Assembly: GCF_002941025.1 (NCBI RefSeq)
Contig: NZ_PTJS01000001.1
Location: forward strand, 1,364,001 to 1,428,000
Reading direction: 5' to 3'
Source: Streptomyces sp. QL37
GTDB taxonomy: Bacteria > Actinomycetota > Actinomycetes > Streptomycetales > Streptomycetaceae
Length of the DNA stretch: 64,000 nt
Below, one piece after another: positions 1-8,721 of this stretch; positions within the stretch are counted from its first letter, which is position 1; each line of letters starts with the position of its first letter. The notes below the pieces were generated by a model. That model was not told the origin of the DNA. It saw only the letters and a list, made by a program, of their open reading frames with translations, and made no database searches. The position numbers were made by a program, and so were the translations under genes.

Positions 1-2
1 CC

Positions 3-1220
3 CTGGCAGCGGTGGCCCTGCGGGAGCTGCACGAGGAGACCGGGATCCCGCCCCGAGCCGTCACGGCGTGGCCCGGTTACGAGACCGTGCCGCTGGACAT
101 CGACATCCACGACATCGACGCCCACCCGGGCAAGGGCGAACCCGGCCACCAGCACTTCGACCTCCGCTTCCTCTTCCGGCTGCACACCGCGACCGAGGTG
201 CCGGTCGTGCTTCAAGAGGACGAAGTCGGCGGCATCGAGTGGCGACCCATGGACCGGGTGACCTCACCGACCCTGCGCGAGAAGCTACTCAAGCTCCCGC
301 TCCAGGTCGAACCGGAGACGGCCAACGCCTCGGCCCTGATCCACAACGACCGTGGCGAGTACCTGCTCCACTTGCGCGACTACTTCCCCGGCCAGATCTG
401 GGAGCCGGGCATGTGGTCCCTTCTGGGCGGCGGACGAGAGCCCCAGGACGCCACCCTGGAACACACCGTCCGGCGCGAACTTGCCGAGGAAGCCGGCCTC
501 GACCTCACCGACCTGACCCCGTTCGGCACCGAGTACGCCACCGACGACGCCGGCGCGACCGTGCCCATCGCCATCTACGCAGGCCGCTGGAACGGTGATC
601 CGCGCGAACTCCATCTGACCGAAGGGGTAATGCTCGCCTGGTTCGCCCCCTCGGACCTCCACCGCCTGCGCATCGCGGACACCACCAGCGACCTCGTTCG
701 GCGCCACGCCGCCCGCAATCCAGCGACGCAGAGCGGGCCCGAACCCGAGGAGGAGGAGCGTCTGGCTTCGCCACACGGCACGGTCCCCAACATCATCGGC
801 GTCCACCTCTATCTGGAGCGGCCCGACGGGACGGTGCTGCTCGGACTGCGCCACCCCAACTCCGCGTTCGCGCCGTCCACCTGGCACGTCTTGGCTGGCC
901 ACTGCGAGCAGGAGAACGCTATCGCCTGCCTGATCAGGGAGGCCCAGGAGGAGGCCGGCCTGCAGATCGAGCGCCAGGATGTCGAACTCGTCCACGTCGT
1001 CCATCACATCGGCAAGCCCAGGAACCCACCCCGTATGGGCCTGTTCTTCCGCGCCCGTACCTGGCGCGGGGAACCGAAGCTGCGCGAGCCGGACAAGTGC
1101 CTGCAGTGGAGATTCTGGGACCCGACTGCCCTTCCCGATGACCTCGTCCCCTATACCCGACTGGCTATCGCGAAGATCCAGAGCGGTGAGCTTTACAGCG
1201 AGACGGGCTGGCCCGCATGA
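3..1220 (+). CDS. Tandem Nudix hydrolase protein, 5' truncated by window edge
   Basis: The reading frame is open from base 3, so the gene begins before the window. Three Nudix-like segments follow each other. The first is cut and starts inside its Nudix helix (RELHEETG). The second has RELAEEAG at about residues 160-170. The third has REAQEEAG at about residues 315-325. Nudix proteins hydrolyse nucleoside diphosphates linked to another moiety; the substrate here cannot be read. The Nudix boxes of segments two and three depart from the consensus at the first Glu position (D or N), so activity may not be equal in all three. The stop overlaps the next start (ATGA at 1217), which indicates an operon of Nudix fusion genes. 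Confidence 0.85.
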   Translation: MAAVALRELHEETGIPPRAVTAWPGYETVPLDIDIHDIDAHPGKGEPGHQHFDLRFLFRLHTATEVPVVLQEDEVGGIEWRPMDRVTSPTLREKLLKLPLQVEPETANASALIHNDRGEYLLHLRDYFPGQIWEPGMWSLLGGGREPQDATLEHTVRRELAEEAGLDLTDLTPFGTEYATDDAGATVPIAIYAGRWNGDPRELHLTEGVMLAWFAPSDLHRLRIADTTSDLVRRHAARNPATQSGPEPEEEERLASPHGTVPNIIGVHLYLERPDGTVLLGLRHPNSAFAPSTWHVLAGHCEQENAIACLIREAQEEAGLQIERQDVELVHVVHHIGKPRNPPRMGLFFRARTWRGEPKLREPDKCLQWRFWDPTALPDDLVPYTRLAIAKIQSGELYSETGWPA

Positions 1221-2482
1221 CTGGCACCCCGACCAGCGCACCCAGTCGCATACCCGCTGCTACAGCGGCCGGGCGCCCGGACACCCGACTCGTGGTGCTT
1301 CGCGGGAACTCGGCGTCGGGCAAGTCGAGCGTGGCCCAGGGGCTGCGAGATCACTACGGCCGCGGTGTCGCGATCGTGGGCCAGGACGTGATCCGCCGGA
1401 ACGTGCTGCGCGAGCACGACACCGCGCGCGGCGCCAACATTGCCCTGCTCGGCAGGATCGCCCGCCAGGCCCTGGACGCCGGTTTTCACGTCGTGCTCGA
1501 AGGGATCCTGTACGCAGACCGCTACGGCCACATGATCACGTCGCTGGTACGGGACCACCGCGGCGTCTCGGCCTGCTACTACCTGGACGTGCCGCTGGAG
1601 TCGACGTTGGTACGGCATGCGTCGAAGGCGGACGCCGCGTATCTGGAGCAAGTCACCGACAGCCACCTCACCTCGTGGTACCGGGAGCTGGATCTGCTGC
1701 CCGGCGGGCTGGAAGCCGTGATCCCGGTCGACAGCACGCTGCAGGAAACCGTCGCCCGGATCGTGCGCGACACCGATCTGATCCCTGCCGCCGGCCCGCC
1801 ACCGCAGTGCAAGCCTTCACAGGGAGACTGTATGAACCCTCTGGTGCTGATGTCCGATCCGCAGGTCGCGGCGATCCCGGTGCGCGAGTGCGGAGAGCCG
1901 CTCGTCGACGTGCGCGACCACGACTTCCGCGTCGACCCTCGCAAGCACGACCCGCTGGGCGCATTCGCCCACGTCCGTGAAGGCGTCCTCGCCCGGCTGA
2001 AGCATGCCCGTTCGCTCCTGCCCGCCGGCACCGACCTGCTGTTCATCGAGGGCTACCGGCCACTGGCGCTCCAACAGCGCTACTTCACCGCGTACCGCGA
2101 CGAGCTGGCCGCCGCCCATCCCGACTGGGCACCTGCGCAGCTGCACCAGGCCGCCAGCCGGTACGTGTCTCCGCCGGAGATCGCGCCGCATTCCGCAGGC
2201 GCGGCCGTGGACGTGACCCTCGTCGACCAGGACGGCCACGAGCTCGACCTCGGCACCCGCGTCAACTCCTCCCCCGAGGAGAGCAACGGGGCCTGCTTTA
2301 CGCACGCCCTGAACCTCAGCGACCAGGCGCGCCACCACCGGATGCTGCTGCTCAACGCCATGGCGAGTGCGGGCTTTACGAACTATGGAACCGAGTTCTG
2401 GCACTTCTCGGCAGCGGACCGGTACGACGCGCTGATGCGCCAGGAGCCGCACGCGCGCTACGGACCGATCGAACTGCCCTAG
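1217..2482 (+). CDS. Fusion of P-loop kinase and VanX-like D-Ala-D-Ala dipeptidase (M15D)
   Basis: The protein has 421 aa. Residues 24-200 form a P-loop kinase of the zeta-toxin/polynucleotide-kinase type, with Walker A GNSASGKSS at 30-38. From about residue 206 the protein resembles VanX/DdpX zinc dipeptidases. The zinc pattern is H325-x6-D332 (in PHSAGAAVD), and E393 with H396 lie in GTEFWHF. VanX enzymes cleave D-Ala-D-Ala or related dipeptides. No signal peptide is seen, so the protein should be cytoplasmic. The start overlaps the stop of the upstream Nudix gene. An AGGGAG sequence at 1821-1826 lies 5 nt before an in-frame ATG at 1832, exactly at the domain boundary, so the dipeptidase may also be made as a separate protein. 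The kinase substrate is unknown. Confidence 0.85.
   Translation: MTGTPTSAPSRIPAATAAGRPDTRLVVLRGNSASGKSSVAQGLRDHYGRGVAIVGQDVIRRNVLREHDTARGANIALLGRIARQALDAGFHVVLEGILYADRYGHMITSLVRDHRGVSACYYLDVPLESTLVRHASKADAAYLEQVTDSHLTSWYRELDLLPGGLEAVIPVDSTLQETVARIVRDTDLIPAAGPPPQCKPSQGDCMNPLVLMSDPQVAAIPVRECGEPLVDVRDHDFRVDPRKHDPLGAFAHVREGVLARLKHARSLLPAGTDLLFIEGYRPLALQQRYFTAYRDELAAAHPDWAPAQLHQAASRYVSPPEIAPHSAGAAVDVTLVDQDGHELDLGTRVNSSPEESNGACFTHALNLSDQARHHRMLLLNAMASAGFTNYGTEFWHFSAADRYDALMRQEPHARYGPIELP
1821..1834 (+). promoter_or_regulatory. Internal Shine-Dalgarno and ATG at the kinase/VanX boundary
   Basis: AGGGAG at 1821-1826 followed after five bases by ATG at 1832 gives a near-ideal ribosome binding site inside the fused gene. 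The ATG begins the VanX-like domain. No stop codon separates the two domains, so translation may give both a fusion protein and a free dipeptidase. Confidence 0.5.
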
Positions 2483-2608
2483 CACCCCGGCGGACCCGTT
2501 CGCTTCCCCGCCACCCACTCCGATCCGCAGACACAGGAGTGCGCGGCCACCGCTCCACGACCAGTCCGCACGACCGCGACGAACGAACAGCACCGAACGG
2601 AGGCACGT

Positions 2609-3511
2609 ATGTCCGACGACACACAGCAGACGATCCGGGCCGTCCCGAGCCCGTCGGCCGACAACGTACCGCCCGAGCACCACATGCACCTGCTCGGGCG
2701 GTACTACCGCCACGTGGAAGCCGGCCGTAAGACGACCGAAGTGAGAGTGGCCGCCCCGAACAAGCGCGAAATCGAGGTCGGCGACACGGTCGTCTTCCAC
2801 GACCGGGACACCGGGCGGGAACTCGACGTCATCGTGCATCGGATCACCCCGTACTCCTCCTTCGAGGACCTGCTCCGCTCGGAAGACACCGCTCGCATCG
2901 ACCCGGGCGGGCCGCCCGGAGAGCTGCTCGCCAACCTCCGCGGCATCTACCCACCGGACGAGGAAGCCCTCGGCGTGCTCGCCCTTGCCTTCGACCACCG
3001 CCCCGCCCGGCCCGGCCGCCCCATGCCGATGACAGCCGAGGAGTACGCGCAGACCGTCCCCCACCACACGGTGTACGGCTGCCTGTACATCCGCGACGCG
3101 CACGACCGGCCCATCCAGCTCCGCTCGGTCTACGGCTCGAGACTCTGGCAGTTCCCCGGCGGCAACTTGGACGCCCCGGACGAGGACCCGCTGCAGACCG
3201 CTCAGCGCGAGGCGGTCGAGGAGACGGGCCTCGCACTCGGTCTGGACGCACCGAAGCTGCTTCTCACGCACTTCATGCACGCCGGTTCACGCCTGCCGTT
3301 GAACAAGATCGGGCTCATCTTCGACGGAGGTCGGCTGACCGCCGAGCAGCTCGGCCGGATCCGCCTCGACCCCGCCGAGCACGACATGTGGGCCGTCCAC
3401 GACCTCGCGACCTGGCAGGAGCTGATGGCACCGCTCGCTTTCGCCCGTCTCGACGCCGTCGAACTCGCAAGGCGCGGTGACGGCCCCACCTTCCTGACCA
3501 CTCACACCTGA
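2609..3511 (+). CDS. ASCH-domain and Nudix-hydrolase fusion protein
   Basis: The protein has 300 aa. Residues 20-130 look like an ASCH (PUA-like, RNA or nucleotide-binding) domain: HLLGRYYRHVEAGRKTTEVR followed by a GDTVVFHD strand. Residues 150-285 form a Nudix domain with FPGGNLDAPDEDP and REAVEETGLAL. ASCH domains bind RNA or modified nucleosides and Nudix domains act on nucleotide derivatives, so a nucleotide-linked substrate is likely but not identified. The ATG at 2609 is supported by GGAGG six bases upstream. The 126-bp gap after the kinase/VanX gene holds no other gene. It lies in the same direction as its neighbours and shares the Nudix theme. Confidence 0.85.
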   Translation: MSDDTQQTIRAVPSPSADNVPPEHHMHLLGRYYRHVEAGRKTTEVRVAAPNKREIEVGDTVVFHDRDTGRELDVIVHRITPYSSFEDLLRSEDTARIDPGGPPGELLANLRGIYPPDEEALGVLALAFDHRPARPGRPMPMTAEEYAQTVPHHTVYGCLYIRDAHDRPIQLRSVYGSRLWQFPGGNLDAPDEDPLQTAQREAVEETGLALGLDAPKLLLTHFMHAGSRLPLNKIGLIFDGGRLTAEQLGRIRLDPAEHDMWAVHDLATWQELMAPLAFARLDAVELARRGDGPTFLTTHT

Positions 3512-3540
3512 ACCTTCACCATCCCTATCAGGAGGCAACC

Positions 3541-4713
3541 GTGCCCGCCGAGGACACCAACACCCGGGCCTGGCAGATCTACGGCCAGCGCCAAATGGCC
3601 CGCGCCTACACACCGCCCGTCCCCGACCGGCTCGGCTGGACGCCCTGGGAAGGGATCGGACCGGGAGCGGATGTCCTCGGCGATGTCGCCGGCCGCCGTG
3701 TCCTGGACATCGGCTCCGGGGCTGGACACCACGCCGTCCATCTCGCCCAGGCTCACGGAGCCCGCGTCACCGGCATCGAACTGTCCCCGACCCAGCACGA
3801 ACGCGCAGTCTCCGCCCACGCGGACGTAGAGGGCGTGGAGTTCGTCCAGGCGGACGTGACCGAGTACCTGGCCGGAGCCGAGCCGTTCGACGCCGCGTAC
3901 GCGATCGGGACGCTCTCCTTTATTGATCCGCACAGCTCGCTGCCGGCACTGCGCGACGGCCTGCGTCCCGGCGCACCTCTGATCCTCTCGCTCCTGCACA
4001 CCGACCTGCACGGCCGCGGTCCGTCCACGGAAGTGGCACCGCGCGAGCAGATGATCCTGCTGCGCGACGACCCGCCCCTGCCGACGCAGATGTGGGTCCT
4101 GGCACCGCAGCTGTGGGAGGACCTGCTCACCGAATACGGCTTCCGAGTCGAGGCCATCGAGCTGTTCCCGCACCCCGACGAGAGCGCCTCGGTCATCCAG
4201 CAGCTCATCCGCGCCCGGCGCCTTCCCAAGCGGCCCGCGCGAGTCTCCAGCCGACCCCGCAGCACCCGAGCGCCGGCCGCCCACGCGGCCGTCGGCGTCG
4301 GCGCGATCCTGCTCAGCGAACGGGGCATCCTGCTGGGCCGGCACAACCGCGGAACACTCGAACTGCCCGGCGGCAGCGTAGAGGCCGGCGAAACCTTCGA
4401 AGACGCGGTCATCCGCGAGCTCGCCGAGGAATCCGGTCTGGTCGCTCGGCGCGGCGACGTGAGACTCCTGGGCACGCTTGTCGACCACGTCGAAGGTGGC
4501 CTGCGGATCACCGTCGGCGCGCTCGTCCACGCCTGGCAAGGACAACCGGCTACGCAGCCGGAGGAGAGCGTCGGCGACTGGGCGTGGTATCCGCTCGACC
4601 AGCTCCCCGACGGCCTGTTCGTCTGCAGCGCCCAGATCCTCACCTCCTGGCGGCCCAGCCTGCCCATCGACCACCCGCCGGTGCACTTCACCACCTTCGC
4701 CCCAGCGGAGTAG
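3541..4713 (+). CDS. Class I SAM methyltransferase fused to Nudix hydrolase
   Basis: The protein has 390 aa and starts at GTG 3541, with an AGGAGG element just upstream. Residues 45-200 are a Rossmann methyltransferase: VLDIGSGAGHHAV is motif I, and a second acidic strand ends in GIELS. Residues 245-385 are a Nudix domain with LPGGSVEAGE and RELAEESGL, which fits the Nudix box well. It follows the ASCH-Nudix gene after 29 bp and is probably co-transcribed with it. The fusion suggests a methylated nucleotide or nucleotide-activated product, but the substrate cannot be deduced. Confidence 0.88.
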   Translation: MPAEDTNTRAWQIYGQRQMARAYTPPVPDRLGWTPWEGIGPGADVLGDVAGRRVLDIGSGAGHHAVHLAQAHGARVTGIELSPTQHERAVSAHADVEGVEFVQADVTEYLAGAEPFDAAYAIGTLSFIDPHSSLPALRDGLRPGAPLILSLLHTDLHGRGPSTEVAPREQMILLRDDPPLPTQMWVLAPQLWEDLLTEYGFRVEAIELFPHPDESASVIQQLIRARRLPKRPARVSSRPRSTRAPAAHAAVGVGAILLSERGILLGRHNRGTLELPGGSVEAGETFEDAVIRELAEESGLVARRGDVRLLGTLVDHVEGGLRITVGALVHAWQGQPATQPEESVGDWAWYPLDQLPDGLFVCSAQILTSWRPSLPIDHPPVHFTTFAPAE

Positions 4714-4819
4714 TCGGTGCACTAGCACAACGGTCGACACCGATGATCTGCCGCGACACGAGGTAGGTGCCGCGCTCCTGTAGCAACACACACCACTCAA
4801 GATCAAGTTGGAGTCCTCC

Positions 4820-5689
4820 ATGCCACATCTCTCCATGCGCCGGCCCATATCCTCGGACGGCGCCGTCGGCACCGGCCGATTGCATGATCTGGAGCAGACC
4901 GCCCTGCGCCACAAAGTCCCCGTCGAGGACGTGCTGCTGATCGCCGTCAACCTGTACGGGATCACTTCGGCCCAGGACCGTCACCGGGCCAGGGTCAACC
5001 TCCGCCTCGTGCGCCGCCCCGACGTTGCCTGGCAGATCATCGTTCCGCTGAACCAGCCGGCCAGCCCGTTCCGGCTCCGGGGTGACGAGCTGTCGCTGAA
5101 CGGCGAGGAATACAAGGTGGGCGTAGTGGCTCCACCTGTCACCCGGATTCCACCACTCCTTTTGGGAATTCTTGGAAAAATGACCAGGGATATCGACATG
5201 GGTGACGTGTGGAAAAAATACTTCAATAAGCCGGACCAGCTTTCGGAAGGCCAATGGGATGAGCTTGTGGATGCGTGCGTTGAGTCTCAAGGGCTCAGCG
5301 AGGCTGGTTGCAGAAAACTTCCCGTCTTCGTTGTTGACGGAAAGCGAACCCCCAAGATAGCCATTAATGACAAGTCCGCTATCGATAGCGGCCACCCCTT
5401 CTACTTGCACTACTTGGCAAGTTCGAAGGGGGGTTCCCAGAATCGCGAGTTCGCTGGGTGCGGAGCGGCGTGGGGAGGGCCACAGAGTTGCGACGAGTAC
5501 CCTTTTGCCAGTACACAGGAAGGGGGCATCGGCGCACAGACCATGCCAGTTCCATTCAAACCTGAGCAAATCATACAAAGAAACGACCTTGGACGCTTTT
5601 ATGCATCCAATAAGATGGGCAAAGGTGATCCGTTCCTCGTCACGGTAATCAACGTTAAAGTCAAGTACGGGATTTACTCGGCAGGATAA
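4820..5689 (+). CDS. Hybrid ORF: radical-SAM-like N-terminus joined to NucA/NucB DNase domain
   Basis: The ATG at 4820 has GGAG at 4810. Residues 1-100 are GC-rich and resemble the N-terminal segment of actinobacterial radical-SAM proteins (VEDVLLIAVNLYG, WQIIVPLNQPASPF). No CxxxCxxC cluster site follows. After about base 5115 the base composition becomes clearly AT-richer. The C-terminal 100 residues carry the NucA/NucB nuclease signature CDEYPFASTQEGG, followed by LGRFYASNKMGKGDPF. That domain is a DNase and often forms the toxic tip of polymorphic toxins. I read this as a rearrangement junction: the remnant of a radical-SAM gene whose C-terminal part may be at 36810-37169, fused to a truncated toxin tip. 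No secretion signal is seen. Whether the hybrid is expressed is unknown. Confidence 0.7.
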   Translation: MPHLSMRRPISSDGAVGTGRLHDLEQTALRHKVPVEDVLLIAVNLYGITSAQDRHRARVNLRLVRRPDVAWQIIVPLNQPASPFRLRGDELSLNGEEYKVGVVAPPVTRIPPLLLGILGKMTRDIDMGDVWKKYFNKPDQLSEGQWDELVDACVESQGLSEAGCRKLPVFVVDGKRTPKIAINDKSAIDSGHPFYLHYLASSKGGSQNREFAGCGAAWGGPQSCDEYPFASTQEGGIGAQTMPVPFKPEQIIQRNDLGRFYASNKMGKGDPFLVTVINVKVKYGIYSAG

Positions 5690-5690
5690 A

Positions 5691-6098
5691 ATGGGGACGA
5701 TCGTGAGTAAGTGTGCATTCCGGGATACGATCCCAACAGGATTGGTTGTGTTCCGCGACTTCGGTACAGCCGATTATCCGATGGTGGAGACCGGCCTGGA
5801 GGATTTCCTCTTCCTCCCCGGATGTCTAGTCGTAATGGGGGACTCGGATAATGACATTCGGGTCGAAGTGCACGTAGGAAGCGATAAAATTTCGGGTGCA
5901 CGGCGAGTGTTTGAAGGAGTTATGACCATTCACTCTGGCGTACTCAGCATCTCAGACCCGGAGAGTCCTAGCGTAGAGTCACTTCATCTTCCGCGATCCG
6001 GAAATTGGAATGTTCAAGTTTATCTCCGGAGCAGGCCAGAGATGGATGAAATGTATTTCATCTTTGATTCTGGTCAGTGGGAAAGGGAGAAAGAGTAG
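5691..6098 (+). CDS. Hypothetical protein, candidate immunity protein for the NucA/NucB domain
   Basis: The protein has 135 aa. Its ATG begins two bases after the stop of the nuclease ORF, with AGGA just before it, so the two genes are probably co-translated. It is acidic and beta-rich in appearance (CAFRDTIPTGLVVFRDFG, MDEMYFIFDSGQW) and has no signal peptide or membrane segment. It has the same lower GC content as the nuclease domain, unlike the flanking genes, which suggests they arrived together. Position, size and acidity fit a cognate immunity protein, but I recognise no immunity family. Confidence 0.7.
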   Translation: MGTIVSKCAFRDTIPTGLVVFRDFGTADYPMVETGLEDFLFLPGCLVVMGDSDNDIRVEVHVGSDKISGARRVFEGVMTIHSGVLSISDPESPSVESLHLPRSGNWNVQVYLRSRPEMDEMYFIFDSGQWEREKE

Positions 6099-6115
6099 CT
6101 CGATCTGCTTCCTTA

Positions 6116-6144
6116 GTGGGTCGCCGACACATTCGGCGGCCCAC
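6116..6144 (+). terminator. Hairpin after the nuclease/immunity pair
   Basis: GTGGGTCGCCGA and TCGGCGGCCCAC pair with one mismatch around a CACAT loop, 17 bp after the stop at 6098. The hairpin is followed by a short T-containing stretch. Confidence 0.6.
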
Positions 6145-6375
6145 TTCGTTGCTGCTGGACGTGGCAGGGCAGGGTCGAGGGCCCGACCTTTATCTCTGGC
6201 GGACGTCAAGTTCCACTGCCCAGGTTGGAAGGCTCTCTTGCGGGACGATTAGAGGGCATCTGATCAACGTTCATGCTGGTGTGACGGGCATGTTGCGAGC
6301 GGCTCGGGACCCTCAACGGCGTCGCTACCGGCCGGACTCGATGCCCACAGGCGTGATCATCGAAGACAGGCGAAT

Positions 6376-6545
6376 TTGTTGCGGGACGAGTACGACCCGA
6401 AGACGATCGCCCACCGCCTTGACCGCGGTACACGGCTTCTACGCCTTCCACCGGCAATGCGGCCGCGGGCCACTGGTCAACCCGGCACCGGAAGGCCGGG
6501 ACCGCAGAGCCCAGCTGGCTTCAAGGTCTTCGCCGACGACATCGT
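6376..6545 (+). pseudogene. Frameshifted remnant of a tyrosine recombinase/integrase
   Basis: One frame reads DEYDPKTIAHRL. After a frameshift near 6415 the next frame reads TAVHGFYAFHRQCGRGPLVNPAPE. Together these match the N-terminal SAM-like domain of Streptomyces tyrosine recombinases. The catalytic domain is absent, so this is a scar of an earlier integrase. The rest of the stretch 6145-6657 holds no gene I can support. Confidence 0.55.
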
Positions 6546-6657
6546 GCGGCACTACCAGCAGTTCGAACGAAGATCCTCTCCTGATCCCCGGAATCCCTGC
6601 GGAAGCGACGGGCATTTCCTCTCAGGCAGCATGCCCGGGGAACCGCAGGAGGACGAC

Positions 6658-7584
6658 ATGCACGGGGACCTCAACGAGCGACAGCAGACCGTGCTCGACT
6701 GGGTGGGCCAGGGGTGTCCCGACGGAGTCTGGCCGGACAGCACTTTCAAGGTCAGCGCCCAGGCACTGCAGAGTCGCGGACTCATCAAAATCACCAAACG
6801 CCGAGGGCATTGGAGCGCCAACCTCACTGACAAAGGGCGGCAGCATCTCACCGACCGCGGCATCTGCCCCGTCGAGCAGAATGCTGCACCACCCGCACAG
6901 CCCAGCCGAAAACCGGCACCACCACGCGCCAAGAGCGCACCCAGGGCCCGTACGAACTACACAGACCAACTCCTCGAAGAACTGGCCGCGAACGACGGCT
7001 GCCTCATCAAGCCCATCGAACCCGGCCCACACGCAGTGAATTGGACATCACGGGTGAACACCGCCCGCAAGTCCGGCAAGATCCCGCGCACACAAGAGCT
7101 CCACGCATACCGCACCCATCGCGGCTACGAAATCAAACTCGTCGACATCCCCGCATGGCACCTCGCCGAACTCACCCCGCTCCCCGTTCCGGCCAGACTC
7201 ACCAAACCCCACTCCCTCGTGGCCGCCCTCCAACAACGGCCACAGCCCATGGGGCTCACCAAATCCATCCAAGGCCGAGCCCTGCGCATCATCCAGGCCC
7301 TCATCATCGCCACCGGAACACAAGGCCATAAGGCGGCACTCGGAACCACGCAAGGCGCTCCCCCACCCCACCGTCGCCGCAGCGCACCACCGCACTTCAC
7401 CATCACCGCCCAAGGCGAAAGCGTCGGATTCCTCGTCCTTCAAGAACAGGACCGCAGCGAACACATCCCCACCGACAAGGAACTTGCCGACGCCAAGAAG
7501 CACTCATGGATGCGCATCGCCCGCTCGACTACACCCCCTCAAGCCGTACTCGACACACCGCCACCTGCAGAAAGAAGCACCTGA
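6658..7584 (+). CDS. Conserved hypothetical protein with winged-helix-like N-terminus
   Basis: The protein has 308 aa. The ATG at 6658 was chosen because AGGAGG lies five bases upstream. Residues 1-70 look like a small winged-helix or helix-turn-helix (TVLDWVGQGCPDGVW, SRGLIKITKRRGHWSANLTDKG). A Pro/Ala-rich linker follows at about 75-105, then a basic repeat-like region with another small fold. No enzyme motif is visible. It lies next to the integrase remnant and upstream of iterated GTGCGTC motifs, so a DNA-binding role is possible but inferred. Confidence 0.6.
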   Translation: MHGDLNERQQTVLDWVGQGCPDGVWPDSTFKVSAQALQSRGLIKITKRRGHWSANLTDKGRQHLTDRGICPVEQNAAPPAQPSRKPAPPRAKSAPRARTNYTDQLLEELAANDGCLIKPIEPGPHAVNWTSRVNTARKSGKIPRTQELHAYRTHRGYEIKLVDIPAWHLAELTPLPVPARLTKPHSLVAALQQRPQPMGLTKSIQGRALRIIQALIIATGTQGHKAALGTTQGAPPPHRRRSAPPHFTITAQGESVGFLVLQEQDRSEHIPTDKELADAKKHSWMRIARSTTPPQAVLDTPPPAERST

Positions 7585-7596
7585 CACCCCGTCAGA

Positions 7597-7647
7597 ACGT
7601 GCGTCAAACGTGCGTCAGAAGGGCCCAACGTGCGTCGAATATGCGTC
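7597..7647. repeat. Four short direct repeats (ACGTGCGTC type)
   Basis: ACGTGCGTC occurs at 7597, 7608 and 7628, with a variant ATATGCGTC at 7639, in the 328-bp gap between the genes ending at 7584 and starting at 7913. A further GTGCGTCA lies near 7753. The spacing of about one helical turn for the first pair and the last pair suggests protein-binding sites (operator or iterons). Nothing else coding is seen in 7585-7912. Confidence 0.5.
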
Positions 7648-7912
7648 AAGATATCGCCCGTAACGCCCACAGCGCACATAACGCACACCCGGCGAAACCG
7701 CAGGTCAGGCACCCTTTGCGGCGGGCTCAAGGATCGCGACGCACTCGACATGGTGCGTCATCGGGAAGATGTGGAGGCAAGCCGAACAGAGCAGGATAGA
7801 CGTCAATGGCCGGTTACCGAAACCGGCGATCGTCCGGATGATTGGCAGTCCACGATACCCCCCTCCTGCTTCCCTCTGAAGCAACCAAACCCGAAAGGCA
7901 CTGCTGACAAGA

Positions 7913-8188
7913 ATGCCCGACCAGAGCAGCGGATCGCCGCATGATCCATTCAGCCCAGATCGCATACGCGCCACCTGGAGTGGTACCGCGAGTGTCGAAG
8001 ACGCCGCCCGAGCATTTGGCATGTCGAGGTCGAAGGGCTACGACCTTGTGCGCCGCGGAGAGTTCCCTTGCCGTGTGCTGCCGATCGGCCGCGCAGCACG
8101 AGTCGTTACCGCCTCGCTCCTCCGCGTCCTCGAGAGCGGTAAACCCGAGTACAACGAAGCCATCAGCGCGCACACCAACCCAACCTGA
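7913..8188 (+). CDS. Small helix-turn-helix protein, excisionase/AlpA-like
   Basis: The protein has 91 aa with the pattern ASVEDAARAFGMSRSKGYDLVRRGEFP followed by VLPIGRAARVVTASLLRVLE. This is the typical excisionase or MerR-type winged helix of mobile elements: a helix-turn-helix, then a wing containing the RV strand. It would bind DNA as a recombination directionality factor or small repressor. It lies 1.4 kb from the integrase remnant and is followed by a terminator-like hairpin. The ribosome binding site is weak. Confidence 0.65.
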   Translation: MPDQSSGSPHDPFSPDRIRATWSGTASVEDAARAFGMSRSKGYDLVRRGEFPCRVLPIGRAARVVTASLLRVLESGKPEYNEAISAHTNPT

Positions 8189-8202
8189 CCAGCCCCACGA
8201 GG

Positions 8203-8233
8203 AAGCCCCGCCGGAGCAGGCGGCGAGGCTTTT
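8203..8233 (+). terminator. GC-rich hairpin with T run after the excisionase-like gene
   Basis: AAGCCCCGCC pairs imperfectly with GGCGGCGAGGCTT and is followed by TTTT, 15 bp after the stop at 8188. From 8236 to 8300 the minus strand keeps a fragment reading AVWTATKLRWALA, which resembles the C-terminus of the HNH nuclease at 8991-9677. Confidence 0.6.
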
Positions 8234-8349
8234 ATGGCGCCGTCCATGGCCAGGGCCCAGCGGAGTTTGGTGGCGGTCCAGACGGCGTGCAGCGGCTGAT
8301 GTCCCAACCGTGGCGGTGCGGGCGCAGTATTTTCGCGTACGGCAACGTC

Positions 8350-8720
8350 GTTGATGTGACGAGCTGGTCTGTCAAGCCCCGGCCGAGGGCCTGCAACTGA
8401 CAGGCGAGGCGGACTGCTCCAGCAGCTGACGAAGGGGCTGCTGGAGTCCGCCCTGGAGGGCGAGATCACCGACCATCCCGGCTATGACAAGCACGATCCG
8501 GCCGGGAAGAACGGCGGCAACTCCCGCAACGACACCCGCGCGAAGACCGTGCTCACCGACATCGGCCCGGTGGAGATGACCGTGTCGCGTGACGGCGACG
8601 GATCCTTCGAGCCGAAGATCGTCAACAAGCGTCTGACCGACGTGGAAGCAGATGGCCATCTCGTCGTCCGCCAAGGGCCTGGCCACCGGCGAGGCCCAGG
8701 CCCACCTGGCCGTCCGCGAC
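8350..8720 (+). pseudogene. Decayed IS256-family transposase (N-terminal part)
   Basis: Pieces in different frames read AEGLQLTGE, then LESALEGEITDHPGYDKHDP, then NSRNDTRAKTVLTDIGPVEM, DGSFEPKIVNKR and finally AKGLATGEAQAHLA. This order matches the N-terminal third of IS256 (mutator) transposases. At least two frameshifts (near 8405 and 8645) and the missing catalytic core mean it is dead. Confidence 0.75.
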
Positions 8721-8721
8721 G

